From contig QBXO01000013.1 of the NCBI GenBank assembly GCA_003284565.1, positions 1 through 48,686 of the forward strand: a stretch of DNA of 48,686 bases. Direction: 5' to 3'. Both the position numbers and the translations under genes were made by a program. The notes under the pieces were generated by a model, which ran no database searches, had not been told where the DNA came from, and saw only the letters and a program-made list of their open reading frames with translations. This document shows, in pieces, positions 26,812-38,219 of the stretch (positions within the stretch are counted from its first letter, which is position 1; every line of letters starts with the position of its first letter). Source of the stretch: SAR116 cluster bacterium AG-321-K23 (GTDB lineage: Bacteria > Pseudomonadota > Alphaproteobacteria > Puniceispirillales > Marisalimonadaceae).

Positions 26812-28254
26812 ATGTCATTTATGTTGAATTTCAAAAATAATAATAATTACGCACTAATTACAAGTTTATTGTTTTTATTGTTTTCAATTAATATTACCAA
26901 CGCAAAAAGTGCTCCTGAAACCTTTGCAAATCTAGCTGAAAAACTAAGTCCTTCTGTTGTTAATATCTCAACTACGACAGTTGTTAAACAAAAATCAAGA
27001 GAAATGCCATCCTTTCCTCCTGGTTCTCCGTTTGAAGATTTTTTCAAACAATTTGACAAACCTGGTAATAAAAAAAGAAGAGCTCAATCATTAGGTTCTG
27101 GTTTTATTATTGACGAATCTGGTTATATCATTACCAACAATCATGTTATTGACAATGCTGAAAAAATAATGGTTATTTTATTTGATGATACCTCATTCGA
27201 AGCTACAGTTGTTGGAAAAGATCCTAAAACTGATGTTGCTCTCTTAAAAATTGATCCAAAAAAAACAAATCTTAAAGCTGTAAAATTCGGTGACTCAAAT
27301 AAGCTTAGAGTTGGTGATTGGGTAATGGCAATTGGAAATCCTTTTGGCTTTGGTGGAACAGTTACTGCTGGAATAGTCTCAGCAAGAGGAAGAAATTTAT
27401 CTGGTTCATATGATGATTATATTCAAACAGATGCCTCCATTAATAGAGGTAACTCTGGTGGTCCATTATTTGATATGAAAGGTAATGTTGTAGGTATAAA
27501 TACTGCTATTTTTTCTCAATCGGGGGGATCTGTAGGTATAGGATTTGCTGTTTCATCCAATTTAGCTAAACAGGTTACAGATCAACTAAAACAGTATGGT
27601 AGAACTAAAAGAGGTTGGCTTGGTGTTCTAATTCAAGAAATTACTGAGGAAATTGCAGAAACTTTGGGCATGAAAACTGCTAGAGGAGCTTTAGTTTCTT
27701 CTGCAACTCAAGGAGGTCCTGCTGAAAAAGCAGGTGTCAAAACTGGCGACGTTATAATAAAATTCAATGATATTGAAATTAAAAATATGAAAGAACTTCC
27801 TAAAGTTGTGGCTGGTACTAGCGTTGGTAAATCTGTACCACTAGTTATTTTAAGAGATGGAAAAGAATTAACATTAAATGTTACTTTAGGAGAACTTGAA
27901 TTAGCAGAAAAAGAGAATTTAATAGGTCAAACTTCTAAAAAAAATGTTAAGGTTAAAGAATATGATAAATTAGGATTTACTGCAGAAGAGTTATCCGAAG
28001 AAAATAAATCTAAATATAAACTCAAAAACATTGATATAGGTGTTGTTATTACATCAATCAAAAATGATAGTTCTGCTCAACAAGCGGGACTGAACGTAGG
28101 AATGGTTATAATGAGGGTTGGTCAGATAGAGGTCAATTCCTTAGATATAATTGATAATGAAATTAAAAATGCTGTTAAACAAAAAAGAAAAGCTTTATTA
28201 CTTTTAGTTAAAGTCGAAAATGGTACTAGATTTGTTGCGTTAGAACTAAAATAA
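26812..28254 (+). CDS. degP: Periplasmic Do-type serine endoprotease (DegP/DegQ)
   Basis: Periplasmic protease/chaperone of 480 residues. Signal peptide about 1-31 (ALITSLLFLLFSINITNA). The trypsin-like domain has an intact triad: His111 (TNNHVID), Asp141 (KTDVALLKI) and Ser215 (GNSGGPLF). Two PDZ domains follow (about 262-355 and 385-478), the second lacking some usual glycines. It lies downstream of hflKC. ATG at 26812 or 26821 are both possible starts. Which of DegP, DegQ or DegS it equals functionally cannot be decided from sequence. Confidence 0.94.
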   Translation: MSFMLNFKNNNNYALITSLLFLLFSINITNAKSAPETFANLAEKLSPSVVNISTTTVVKQKSREMPSFPPGSPFEDFFKQFDKPGNKKRRAQSLGSGFIIDESGYIITNNHVIDNAEKIMVILFDDTSFEATVVGKDPKTDVALLKIDPKKTNLKAVKFGDSNKLRVGDWVMAIGNPFGFGGTVTAGIVSARGRNLSGSYDDYIQTDASINRGNSGGPLFDMKGNVVGINTAIFSQSGGSVGIGFAVSSNLAKQVTDQLKQYGRTKRGWLGVLIQEITEEIAETLGMKTARGALVSSATQGGPAEKAGVKTGDVIIKFNDIEIKNMKELPKVVAGTSVGKSVPLVILRDGKELTLNVTLGELELAEKENLIGQTSKKNVKVKEYDKLGFTAEELSEENKSKYKLKNIDIGVVITSIKNDSSAQQAGLNVGMVIMRVGQIEVNSLDIIDNEIKNAVKQKRKALLLLVKVENGTRFVALELK

Positions 28255-28263
28255 AATTTCTTA

Positions 28264-29175
28264 TTAAAATATTTCGTTATCTGTGTAACCTTGAGCATAT
28301 AACAATCCTAATAAACTTGTATTATTGAAATGTACATCTGCAACCTTATTTAGTGTCTCTTTACCATTGAAAGAAACCCCTATACCAGCGTTTTGAATCA
28401 TTTCAATATCATTAGCTCCGTCGCCAACACATATTGTATCTTTATAATCAAGGTTATATTTTTTAATATATTTATTAAGGTATTGAAGTTTAGCTTTTTT
28501 ATCCAATATTGATCCTTGAACTTTTCCAGTTATTTCAAATTTTTGAAATTGTTTTTTAATAATTTGAAGTGAATTAGCATGAGTATATTTAAAGCTTAAT
28601 AATTCTTGCAAATATTCAGTTAAAAAAGTAAATCCACCAGAGACAAGAACAGTTATTGATCCATTCATGTTCATTGTTTTAACTAATTCTTGTGCTCCAT
28701 CATTTATAGTTATATTTTTTTTTAAAGTTTCTAAGATATTTGTGGAATTCCCTTTTAAAATGGCAACTCTATCTATCAAAGCTTTTTTAAAATCTATCCT
28801 ACCATTCATAGCTTCATTTGTAATAAAGCTGACTTCTTTCTCTTTACCTATTTGTTTTGCCAGTTCATCCAAACTTTCTTCTTTAATAATTGTACTATCC
28901 ATATCAGCTATAAGTAACTTTTTCTTTCTTTTGTCAAAAGTCTTTATAAAGTTACAATCAATACCATAATTTCTTTGAAAATCAGACATGATATTTTCAA
29001 GTTTTGAGTCATATTTGTTTGAACTTAATTCCCACTCATAGGCTTTTCTAGGACTTAATTCTCTATAGTAAGTTTTTCCAAATGTTGAATTTTCTATATG
29101 AGATGAGACTAACTTTAAATAAAATTCATTAATTTTATTTTCTTTTGTGTTTGATATTAATAAGTAGTCATTCAT
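28264..29175 (-). CDS. serB: Phosphoserine phosphatase SerB
   Basis: HAD-superfamily phosphatase for the last step of serine synthesis; 303 residues. The nucleophile motif is IADMDSTII with Asp91 and Asp93, followed by SLDELA; motif II is VSGGFTFLTEYL, and motif III/IV GDGANDIEMI. The N-terminal 80 residues form the extra domain usual in SerB. It is convergent with the Do protease (nine bases between stops) and divergent from miaA. Confidence 0.95.
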   Translation of the reverse strand: MNDYLLISNTKENKINEFYLKLVSSHIENSTFGKTYYRELSPRKAYEWELSSNKYDSKLENIMSDFQRNYGIDCNFIKTFDKRKKKLLIADMDSTIIKEESLDELAKQIGKEKEVSFITNEAMNGRIDFKKALIDRVAILKGNSTNILETLKKNITINDGAQELVKTMNMNGSITVLVSGGFTFLTEYLQELLSFKYTHANSLQIIKKQFQKFEITGKVQGSILDKKAKLQYLNKYIKKYNLDYKDTICVGDGANDIEMIQNAGIGVSFNGKETLNKVADVHFNNTSLLGLLYAQGYTDNEIF

Positions 29176-29204
29176 GAAAATTTAATTATATTATTGTTAT
29201 AATC

Positions 29205-30131
29205 ATGTCCAGTTTATTAAATATAGAAGAATTTTTTGACCTTTCTCAAAATCAATATGATTTTAAAAAAGATATTATTATAATTGCTGGTCCAACTTGT
29301 GTTGGTAAATCAATGCTAGGAATGAAATTAGCAAAGAAAATAAATGGTGTTCTGGTTAATGCTGATTCTGTCCAAGTTTACGAAGATATAAAATTATTGT
29401 CTGCTAGACCAACAGAAGAAGATATGCGTCAAGTACCTCATTTCTTATATGGTTATGTTAAACCTCAGGTAAATTATTCAATAGCCGATTGGCTACAACA
29501 ACTAACTGAAGTATTAGAAAAACTAGAAAAAATAAGAAAAACAGCAATATTAGTTGGTGGATCAGGCTTATATTTAAACGCAGTTATTAATGGGTTAGCT
29601 CCCATCCCAAAACTTAGAGATGAAATTAAATTAAAGAGTTTATTGAAGCTAAATGAAATTGGATTTGACAATTTTAAAAAATATAACTTAAAAATTGATC
29701 CTCAATTTGTATCAAAGAATCAGGATAAACATAGATTATTAAGATCATACGGTGTTTTTCTTCAAACTAAGAAGAATATGAGTTATTGGCACACAAAACC
29801 TAGGAAAGGGGCGATTAAAAAAAATATTTATAGTTTTTTAATAAACTTGGATAGAAATTTAATCTACAAAAGATGTGAATTTAGGTTTGATCATATGCTT
29901 GAAAATGGAGCAATTGAGGAGGTTAAAAAATTATATAACTCAAATATCGATAGAACACTTCCTATTGCAAAAAGTCTTGGAGTAAAGTGGTTGTTAAGTT
30001 ATTTAGATAAAAACATTTCATTTGAAGAGGCTATTAGTTTAAGTAAGAGAGATACAAGAAGGTATGTTAAAAGGCAAATCACATGGTTTAGTAATAACTT
30101 TATTCCATATAAAAGTATTAATATGAAATAA
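29205..30131 (+). CDS. miaA: tRNA dimethylallyltransferase MiaA
   Basis: Adds a dimethylallyl group to A37 of tRNAs reading UNN codons. 308 residues, with the P-loop GPTCVGKS at 29-36 (commonly GPTASGKS), NADSVQVYEDIKLLSARP, the DxQ-like substrate region, and the C-terminal ITWFSNN segment related to RQxxWFR. Divergent from serB by 29 bases. Followed after 102 bases by the ilv operon. Confidence 0.95.
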   Translation: MSSLLNIEEFFDLSQNQYDFKKDIIIIAGPTCVGKSMLGMKLAKKINGVLVNADSVQVYEDIKLLSARPTEEDMRQVPHFLYGYVKPQVNYSIADWLQQLTEVLEKLEKIRKTAILVGGSGLYLNAVINGLAPIPKLRDEIKLKSLLKLNEIGFDNFKKYNLKIDPQFVSKNQDKHRLLRSYGVFLQTKKNMSYWHTKPRKGAIKKNIYSFLINLDRNLIYKRCEFRFDHMLENGAIEEVKKLYNSNIDRTLPIAKSLGVKWLLSYLDKNISFEEAISLSKRDTRRYVKRQITWFSNNFIPYKSINMK

Positions 30132-30233
30132 AATTTTAAATTTTATCAAAATTTTATAATTTTATATTATAAAGTTGACGATAACATAATTTGTTGATAA
30201 CTAATATTTTTTTAATTGAAAGTAGAAGATAAA

Positions 30234-31994
30234 ATGACAGTTAACTATTGTAGTGGAGCAGAGGCTGTAATTAGAGCCTTGGTTGAAAATGGTGTTGAGG
30301 TAATATTTGGATACCCTGGTGGAGCTGTATTACCTCTTTATGATGCTTTGTTCGAAAATAATAAAATCAAACATATATTGGTTAGACATGAACAAGCTGC
30401 AGTCCATGCTGCTGAAGGTTATGCCAGATCTACGGGTAAGGTTGGATGTGTTTTGGTTACGTCAGGCCCTGGTGCAACTAATGCAATTACTGGATTAACA
30501 GATGCATTAATGGACTCTGTTCCAATAGTTTGTCTTAGTGGACAAGTACCTACTCATTTAATTGGAACAGACGCTTTTCAAGAAGCTGATACTACTGGCA
30601 TCTCAAGGCCATGTACCAAACACAATTACTTAGTAAAGGATGCTGATAAATTATGTGAGATTATTCATAAATCTTTTGAAATTGCTTCAACTGGAAGGCC
30701 TGGACCCGTTCTTATTGATCTTCCAAAAGACATCCAACTTTCAAAAATAAAATATGTTAATAAAAATACTAAGTTTAAAAAATATAATAATAATAATATT
30801 TCGAATATTGATGAAAATGTAATTAATAAAGTTGCAACACTTCTATTAAATGCAGAACGACCAATTATTTATGCTGGTGGAGGTGTCGTAAATTCTGGAC
30901 AAGAGGCTTCAAAACTTTTAACAAAATTGGTAAATTTATTAGACTGCCCAGTAACTCTTACTCTAATGGGTTTAGGTTGTGTACCAAATACAAATAAAAA
31001 TTTTTTAGGTATGTTAGGTATGCATGGTACATATGAAGCAAATTTAGCAATGCATAATTGTGATGTTATGCTTAATGTAGGTGCACGATTTGATGATAGG
31101 GTAACGGGTAGATTAAATGCATTTGCCCCTAATTCCAAAAAAATTCATATTGATGTTGATAAATCATCTATCAATAAAGTTGTTTCTGTTGATTATGGAA
31201 TTGTTGGCGACTGTACAAAAGTATTATCAGTATTAGTTCAAGAGGTAAAAAAACTACATAACCAACAGACTATTAAATCAAAATCAAAATGGTGGTCTGA
31301 AATAAATCATTGGAAAGAGAAAAACTCATTAGGTTTTCAACAAATCGGAAATAATATAAAACCACAACAAGCTATAAAATCTCTTTATGAGAAATCTAAA
31401 AACTTTGATACCTATATTACAACAGAAGTAGGTCAACATCAAATGTGGGCTGCACAATATTTTGGATTTTCTAAACCTAACCATTGGATGACTTCTGGAG
31501 GATTGGGTACAATGGGATATGGCCTTCCATCATCAGTTGGTGTGCAAATTGCTCACCCAAATTCGCTCGTAATTGATATTTCAGGTGAAGCTTCATTCTT
31601 GATGAACATGCAAGAACTTTCAACAATAGTTCAATATAAATTGCCAGTTAAAATATTTATTTTAAATAATGAGTGGATGGGTATGGTTAGACAATGGCAA
31701 GAGTTAAATCATGGCTCAAGATATAGTGAGAGCTATACCGCATCTTTACCAGACTTTGTAAAACTCGCCGAATCTTTTGGTATAACCGGATTAAGAGTAG
31801 ATAATATTAAGAATTTAGGGAATACTATTGATGAAATGATAAACATTAAGGGTCCAGTGATTGCTGATATTAGAGTTGAAAAAGAGGAAAATTGTTTTCC
31901 TATGATTCCATCGGGTGCAGCCCATAATGAAATGATTTTAAGCTCTGATGATAATCATAAAGACACTTCTGGTGAAGGTCTTGCACTAGTATAA
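30234..31994 (+). CDS. ilvB: Acetolactate synthase large subunit
   Basis: ThDP-dependent catalytic subunit for the first common step of valine, leucine and isoleucine synthesis. ATG at 30234 (MTVNYCSGAEAVIRALVENG) has AGAAG in front and is preferred to a TTG at 30216; 586 residues. The catalytic Glu53 is in RHEQAAVHAAEGYA, followed by TSGPGATNAITGL, GARFDDRVTG for FAD, and the ThDP motif GEASFLMNMQEL, where the usual GDG is GEA. The N-terminal part of a TTGACG hexamer upstream (30175) may mark a promoter, without a good -10. First gene of ilvB-ilvH-ilvC. Confidence 0.95.
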   Translation: MTVNYCSGAEAVIRALVENGVEVIFGYPGGAVLPLYDALFENNKIKHILVRHEQAAVHAAEGYARSTGKVGCVLVTSGPGATNAITGLTDALMDSVPIVCLSGQVPTHLIGTDAFQEADTTGISRPCTKHNYLVKDADKLCEIIHKSFEIASTGRPGPVLIDLPKDIQLSKIKYVNKNTKFKKYNNNNISNIDENVINKVATLLLNAERPIIYAGGGVVNSGQEASKLLTKLVNLLDCPVTLTLMGLGCVPNTNKNFLGMLGMHGTYEANLAMHNCDVMLNVGARFDDRVTGRLNAFAPNSKKIHIDVDKSSINKVVSVDYGIVGDCTKVLSVLVQEVKKLHNQQTIKSKSKWWSEINHWKEKNSLGFQQIGNNIKPQQAIKSLYEKSKNFDTYITTEVGQHQMWAAQYFGFSKPNHWMTSGGLGTMGYGLPSSVGVQIAHPNSLVIDISGEASFLMNMQELSTIVQYKLPVKIFILNNEWMGMVRQWQELNHGSRYSESYTASLPDFVKLAESFGITGLRVDNIKNLGNTIDEMINIKGPVIADIRVEKEENCFPMIPSGAAHNEMILSSDDNHKDTSGEGLALV

Positions 31995-32005
31995 GGTTAG
32001 CAAAA

Positions 32006-32557
32006 ATGTCTATATATCAAAAAAATGAGGTCAAAGAAGTTGAAACTTCTAGAACGTTATCTTTAGTCGTAGATAATCAACCTGGAACATTGGCTAGAGT
32101 AATTGGTCTTTTCTCTGGAAGAGGTTACAATATAGAAAGTCTTACTGTTACAGAAATTGACAAAATACGAAGTTTATCAAGAATATCTCTTGTTACAAGA
32201 GGAACATCGATGACCATTGAGCAAATAAAATCACAATTATTAAGAATAGTTCCAGTGCACATAGTAAGAGATTTAACTTTAGAGGGACCATTTATAAAAA
32301 GCGAACTTGCTCTAGTTAAACTTGTTGTAAAAGGTGCAAATAGAGTTGAAGCATTAAGGATTGCAGAGACTTTTAGAGCAAGAACGCTTGATGTTACATT
32401 ATCAAGTTTTGTTTTTGAACTTACTGGAAAGCCGAGTAAATTAGACGCTTTTACTGATCTGATGCGTTCACTGGGAGATACAGAAATTTCTAGGACAGGT
32501 GTGTCTGCAATCTCTAGGGGTAATAAAACAGAAACAAAACTACTAGATCAAATTTAA
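32006..32557 (+). CDS. ilvH: Acetolactate synthase small (regulatory) subunit
   Basis: Regulatory partner conferring valine feedback on the large subunit. 183 residues: N-terminal ACT domain (about 14-88, LSLVVDNQPGTLARVIGLFSG, RGYNIESLTV) and the C-terminal domain with ELALVKLVVKG and FVFELTGKPSKLDAF. AAGG precedes ATG, eleven bases after ilvB, so the subunits are co-translated from one message. Confidence 0.96.
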   Translation: MSIYQKNEVKEVETSRTLSLVVDNQPGTLARVIGLFSGRGYNIESLTVTEIDKIRSLSRISLVTRGTSMTIEQIKSQLLRIVPVHIVRDLTLEGPFIKSELALVKLVVKGANRVEALRIAETFRARTLDVTLSSFVFELTGKPSKLDAFTDLMRSLGDTEISRTGVSAISRGNKTETKLLDQI

Positions 32558-32601
32558 TATTCCTGTTAATAAGATCATACTTGTCAATAAAATCACAATA
32601 A

Positions 32602-33648
<1,047 letters not shown>

Positions 33649-33732
33649 TTTTCATTAATTCTTTGATTTAAATTACTAGTTTGAATATAATTTGAAAAGT
33701 TTTTTTGACACTGATGATCTGAAAAATTTTAG

Positions 33733-34782
<1,050 letters not shown>

Positions 34783-34815
34783 TACTAAATTTAAAATAAT
34801 TACAAGTGAGATAAG

Positions 34816-35751
34816 ATGGTTTCAGGTAAGCCGTCAAAATTAAAGTCATTTAAAAGTAGTAGAAATTTTAATTTTATTTTAATTTTACTCTGCTTAAGTC
34901 TAGTTTTTTTAGGAAAATTAGATCTAATTGCTATAAGAAACATTAAAGGTTTTCTTTCCGATTTTTTAGCACCAATTACCTATGCTCTTAACAAACCGGT
35001 TAAGGAGATAGCCGGAGTATTTGAAGATGTGAAATCTGCCGGTTCTTTGAGGGAAGAAAATATCAGGCTTAAAAGTGAAATTAGAAAACTTAATGTCATT
35101 AATAGTAAAGCATCTAGTCAAGAACATGAATTACTTGAGCTCAGGGAGTTACTGAAAGTTCTACCTAAAAGAAAAAATCAAATAATTACAGCAAGAGCTA
35201 TAACAGCCCCAGGAGGTATCTTTGCTAATACTGTTTTAATAAATGCTGGCAAAGATTACGGTGTAAAAATCGGTCAACCAGCTATATCTCCACTTGGATT
35301 AGTAGGTTTTGTAGTAAATGTTGGGATTAAGACAAGTAGGATTATTTTAATAATTGACATTAATTCTATGATTCCAATTTATCTTACTAGCAGTAACTGG
35401 CCAGCAATTGTTCAGGGTCAAAGTGGAGAATTATTAAAAATTAAATTTTTGTCATCTAAAGCTAAACCAATAGAAGGCGAAATGGTTCAAACATCTGGAC
35501 ATGGGGGTAAATTTCCTTCAGGTATAAATGTTGGAAAAGTTGTAAAAAGTTTCTCTGGAAATTTTTACGTTAAACCATCTATTGATTTTCAAAGACTTAC
35601 TTACATTTCTATAATAACCAACAAAAACTCTTTACCTATTTTCCCAAAATCTTTTCAAGGTTTTGCCCCATTGCAAAAGCCAAAGTCATCTATTTCTCTA
35701 AAAGGTCTAAACCTAAGTGGTAAAAGAATAATTGAAAGCAAAGAAAATTGA
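34816..35751 (+). CDS. mreC: Rod-shape protein MreC
   Basis: Bitopic membrane protein linking MreB to the wall synthases. 311 residues: one N-terminal membrane helix (about 20-37, FILILLCLSLVFLGKL), a coiled coil (about 70-115, SLREENIRLKSEIRKLN) and the beta-rich periplasmic MreC domain with SRIILIIDINSMIPI and QTSGHGGKFPSGINVG. The stop overlaps the mreD start. Confidence 0.95.
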   Translation: MVSGKPSKLKSFKSSRNFNFILILLCLSLVFLGKLDLIAIRNIKGFLSDFLAPITYALNKPVKEIAGVFEDVKSAGSLREENIRLKSEIRKLNVINSKASSQEHELLELRELLKVLPKRKNQIITARAITAPGGIFANTVLINAGKDYGVKIGQPAISPLGLVGFVVNVGIKTSRIILIIDINSMIPIYLTSSNWPAIVQGQSGELLKIKFLSSKAKPIEGEMVQTSGHGGKFPSGINVGKVVKSFSGNFYVKPSIDFQRLTYISIITNKNSLPIFPKSFQGFAPLQKPKSSISLKGLNLSGKRIIESKEN

Positions 35752-36272
35752 TAAAAAATAACAATATTTTTTTCCATCTACATAAATTTTCAAAAAGCTT
35801 ATTATTTTTTATCATATTATTTTTTTTGCTAAATTTTCAAAAATCATTAAGTTTTTTACCATTTTTTGAAATTGCAACTCCAAATATAATTTCAATAATC
35901 TTATATTTATCAATAATAAGATTTAGGATAAACCCCTCCAATACAACATTATTTTTAGTGGGTTTAGTGCATGATATAATTACCGGAGCTAATCTTGGTA
36001 TTACTCCAATATTTTTATTATTACTTAAATATCTTACTGAAAGTTTATTTCTTGATAGATTAGTGAAAAAAAGTGATGATGAGTGGATATCATTTACAAT
36101 AATTTTTCTCTTTTCTTTTAGTATTGTTTTATTATTAAATGTTATGATGAATTTATCAATACCTCAATTTAGTCCTATTTTCTTCCATATAGGTATTACA
36201 TTAATTCTTTTTCCCTTAATAAACATTAGTATAAATTTTTTTAGTTTTGTAACAAAATTGATTAAAAGTTAA
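35748..36272 (+). CDS. mreD: Rod-shape protein MreD
   Basis: Small polytopic membrane protein of 174 residues with about five hydrophobic segments (LLFFIILFFLLNF; NIISIILYLSII; LFLVGLVHDIITGANLG; TIIFLFSFSIVLLLNV; GITLILFPLINISI). The DIITGANLGITPI stretch is the most conserved MreD signature. The start appears to be TTG at 35748, overlapping the mreC stop; no ATG occurs in the first 100 codons at a suitable place. mrdA follows three bases after the stop. Confidence 0.88.
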   Translation: MIKNNNIFFHLHKFSKSLLFFIILFFLLNFQKSLSFLPFFEIATPNIISIILYLSIIRFRINPSNTTLFLVGLVHDIITGANLGITPIFLLLLKYLTESLFLDRLVKKSDDEWISFTIIFLFSFSIVLLLNVMMNLSIPQFSPIFFHIGITLILFPLINISINFFSFVTKLIKS

Positions 36273-36275
36273 TTT

Positions 36276-38207
36276 ATGAAAAATAAAAGTCAAAAAACTC
36301 TTGAAAAAACAATTTCGAAAAGATTCTTCTTATTATCTATTTTCAAAGGTTTTGTTGTTGGTGCGATAGGCTGGAGATTTTTTGACTTACAAATGGTTGA
36401 AAATAGAAAATATGAGAAATTATCTGATGAGAATCAATTTAATTATCACATGATTCCACCTGAAAGGGGACGAATATTAGATAGAAAAATGAGATTGCTA
36501 GCTGGAAATATGGATGGATTTTCACTAGTGCTTAATTGGGATAAAAATACCAATGTAGATGATGTTATAAAAAAGATATTAACAGTGATTAATATTAATA
36601 AAAAAGATTTAAAAAATTTTAATTATAAAATAAATTCTGAAAAAAAAAATATTTCCAAACAAATTTTGATTACAAAAAAATTATCCCAAAAAGATGTTTC
36701 TAAATTAGCTGTTAGAAATATTGAGTTCCCTGAAATTAGTTTTTCAATGACAAAGAAGAGAGTTTATCCTCAAGGTATAATCGCAGGTCATATAACTGGA
36801 TATATCGGTCCTTATTCAGAACAAGATACGCAAACAAAAGTGAACCCAGTTTCTTCGTGGCTAGAGGTGGGAAAAACAGGTTTGGAAAAATTTTTTGATT
36901 CTGATTTAAGAGGGAAATTTGGTAGAAAAAGAAATGAAGTAACTTCCAGAGGTCATGTAATTGCTTCACAAATATACGAAGATACTGTATCTGGTAACGA
37001 TGTTCAAACATCTTTAGATATGGGACTTCAGGCTTTTGCTATTGAAAGATTCGAGAGAGGGAATAATACCTTAGTATCTACAGAGAACAAAAATATAAAA
37101 AAACATATTATAAAAACTAAAAATGTTTCATACGTCAATAAAGAATATGTTTATTTGGACAAAAAAAATAGAATTGTAAATCCACAATCTGGTTCTCTTA
37201 TTGTAATGGATGTAGAAAATGGAGAAATATTATGTTGCATTTCTTCGCCAGGTTATGATCCAAATATTTTTTCAGAAGATTTAGAAACTAATAAGTGGAA
37301 TAACCTTAAAAATAATTCACGGTCTCCTCTTTTAAATAGAAGTATGTCAGGTGTTTATCCACCTGGATCTACAATTAAAATGGCTGTTGCTCTTGCAGCT
37401 TTAGAAGGTGGTCTAATTGACTTTAATACTAAATTTTACTGTAATGGCTCAAAAGAATTAGGGACAAGTACTTTTCATTGTTGGGCTAAAGACGGACACG
37501 GATTATTAAATTTGGCAGAAGCAATCGAACAATCATGTGATGTGTATTTTTATGAATTAGGTCTGAAAGTAGGAATTGACAAAATTGCTCTAATGATGAA
37601 TAAGCTTGGATTAGGACAATATTATGATGTAGAGATTAATGATAAGTCAAAAGGTGTAGTTCCAAATATTGAATGGAAGCTTAAACGAGATGGTTTGAAA
37701 TGGTCTTTAGGTGAAACATTAAATGCATCGATTGGTCAAGGTTATATACTTACAACACCTCTTCAGTTAGCAACAATGGTATCAAGAATAGCAAATGGTA
37801 AATCATCTATATCTCCAACCTTGATGATAAATAATGACGTAAATAGGTTTGAACCTCTAAAGATTAATCCTCAGCATATTGAATTTATAAAAAAATCAAT
37901 GGAAAGAGTTGTTACAGGAAAAAATGGCACTGCAAGAAATTATAAAATTGGATCTAAGGGTTTTGAAATGGCGGGAAAAACTGGAACTGTTCAAGTAGTT
38001 AGAATATCTGAAGCAGAAAGAGAGAAGGGGTTAATTAAAAATGAAGATCGTCCATGGCAAAAAAGAGATCATGCTTTGTTTGTAGGATATGCGCCAGCAT
38101 CAAAACCAAAATATTCTATAAGTGTTGTAGTAGAACATGGTGGGAGTGGCTCTTCCATAGCCGCTCCAATAGCAAGAGATGTCTTTAAATACATATTTAA
38201 AATTTGA
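36276..38207 (+). CDS. mrdA: Peptidoglycan transpeptidase PBP2
   Basis: Class B penicillin-binding protein, elongasome transpeptidase. 643 residues with one membrane helix (about 17-35), the pedestal domain with PPERGRILDR, and the transpeptidase domain. Catalytic Ser365 lies in the SxxK motif GSTIK, SxN-type SCD is at 420-422 and AGKTGTVQV holds KTG. A stretch of about 40 polar residues (262-302, Asn/Lys-rich) separates the pedestal from the transpeptidase start (GSLIVMDVENGEILC), longer than I expect in other PBP2s. It is three bases after mreD and 12 before rodA. Confidence 0.96.
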   Translation: MKNKSQKTLEKTISKRFFLLSIFKGFVVGAIGWRFFDLQMVENRKYEKLSDENQFNYHMIPPERGRILDRKMRLLAGNMDGFSLVLNWDKNTNVDDVIKKILTVININKKDLKNFNYKINSEKKNISKQILITKKLSQKDVSKLAVRNIEFPEISFSMTKKRVYPQGIIAGHITGYIGPYSEQDTQTKVNPVSSWLEVGKTGLEKFFDSDLRGKFGRKRNEVTSRGHVIASQIYEDTVSGNDVQTSLDMGLQAFAIERFERGNNTLVSTENKNIKKHIIKTKNVSYVNKEYVYLDKKNRIVNPQSGSLIVMDVENGEILCCISSPGYDPNIFSEDLETNKWNNLKNNSRSPLLNRSMSGVYPPGSTIKMAVALAALEGGLIDFNTKFYCNGSKELGTSTFHCWAKDGHGLLNLAEAIEQSCDVYFYELGLKVGIDKIALMMNKLGLGQYYDVEINDKSKGVVPNIEWKLKRDGLKWSLGETLNASIGQGYILTTPLQLATMVSRIANGKSSISPTLMINNDVNRFEPLKINPQHIEFIKKSMERVVTGKNGTARNYKIGSKGFEMAGKTGTVQVVRISEAEREKGLIKNEDRPWQKRDHALFVGYAPASKPKYSISVVVEHGGSGSSIAAPIARDVFKYIFKI

Positions 38208-38219
38208 AATAGTTTTTAA

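Noticed and set aside
30175-30203. Sigma-70 promoter before ilvB (TTGACG with 17-base spacing)
   Set aside because: The -10 position reads TAACTA with only two matches to consensus; no attenuator or leader peptide was seen either.
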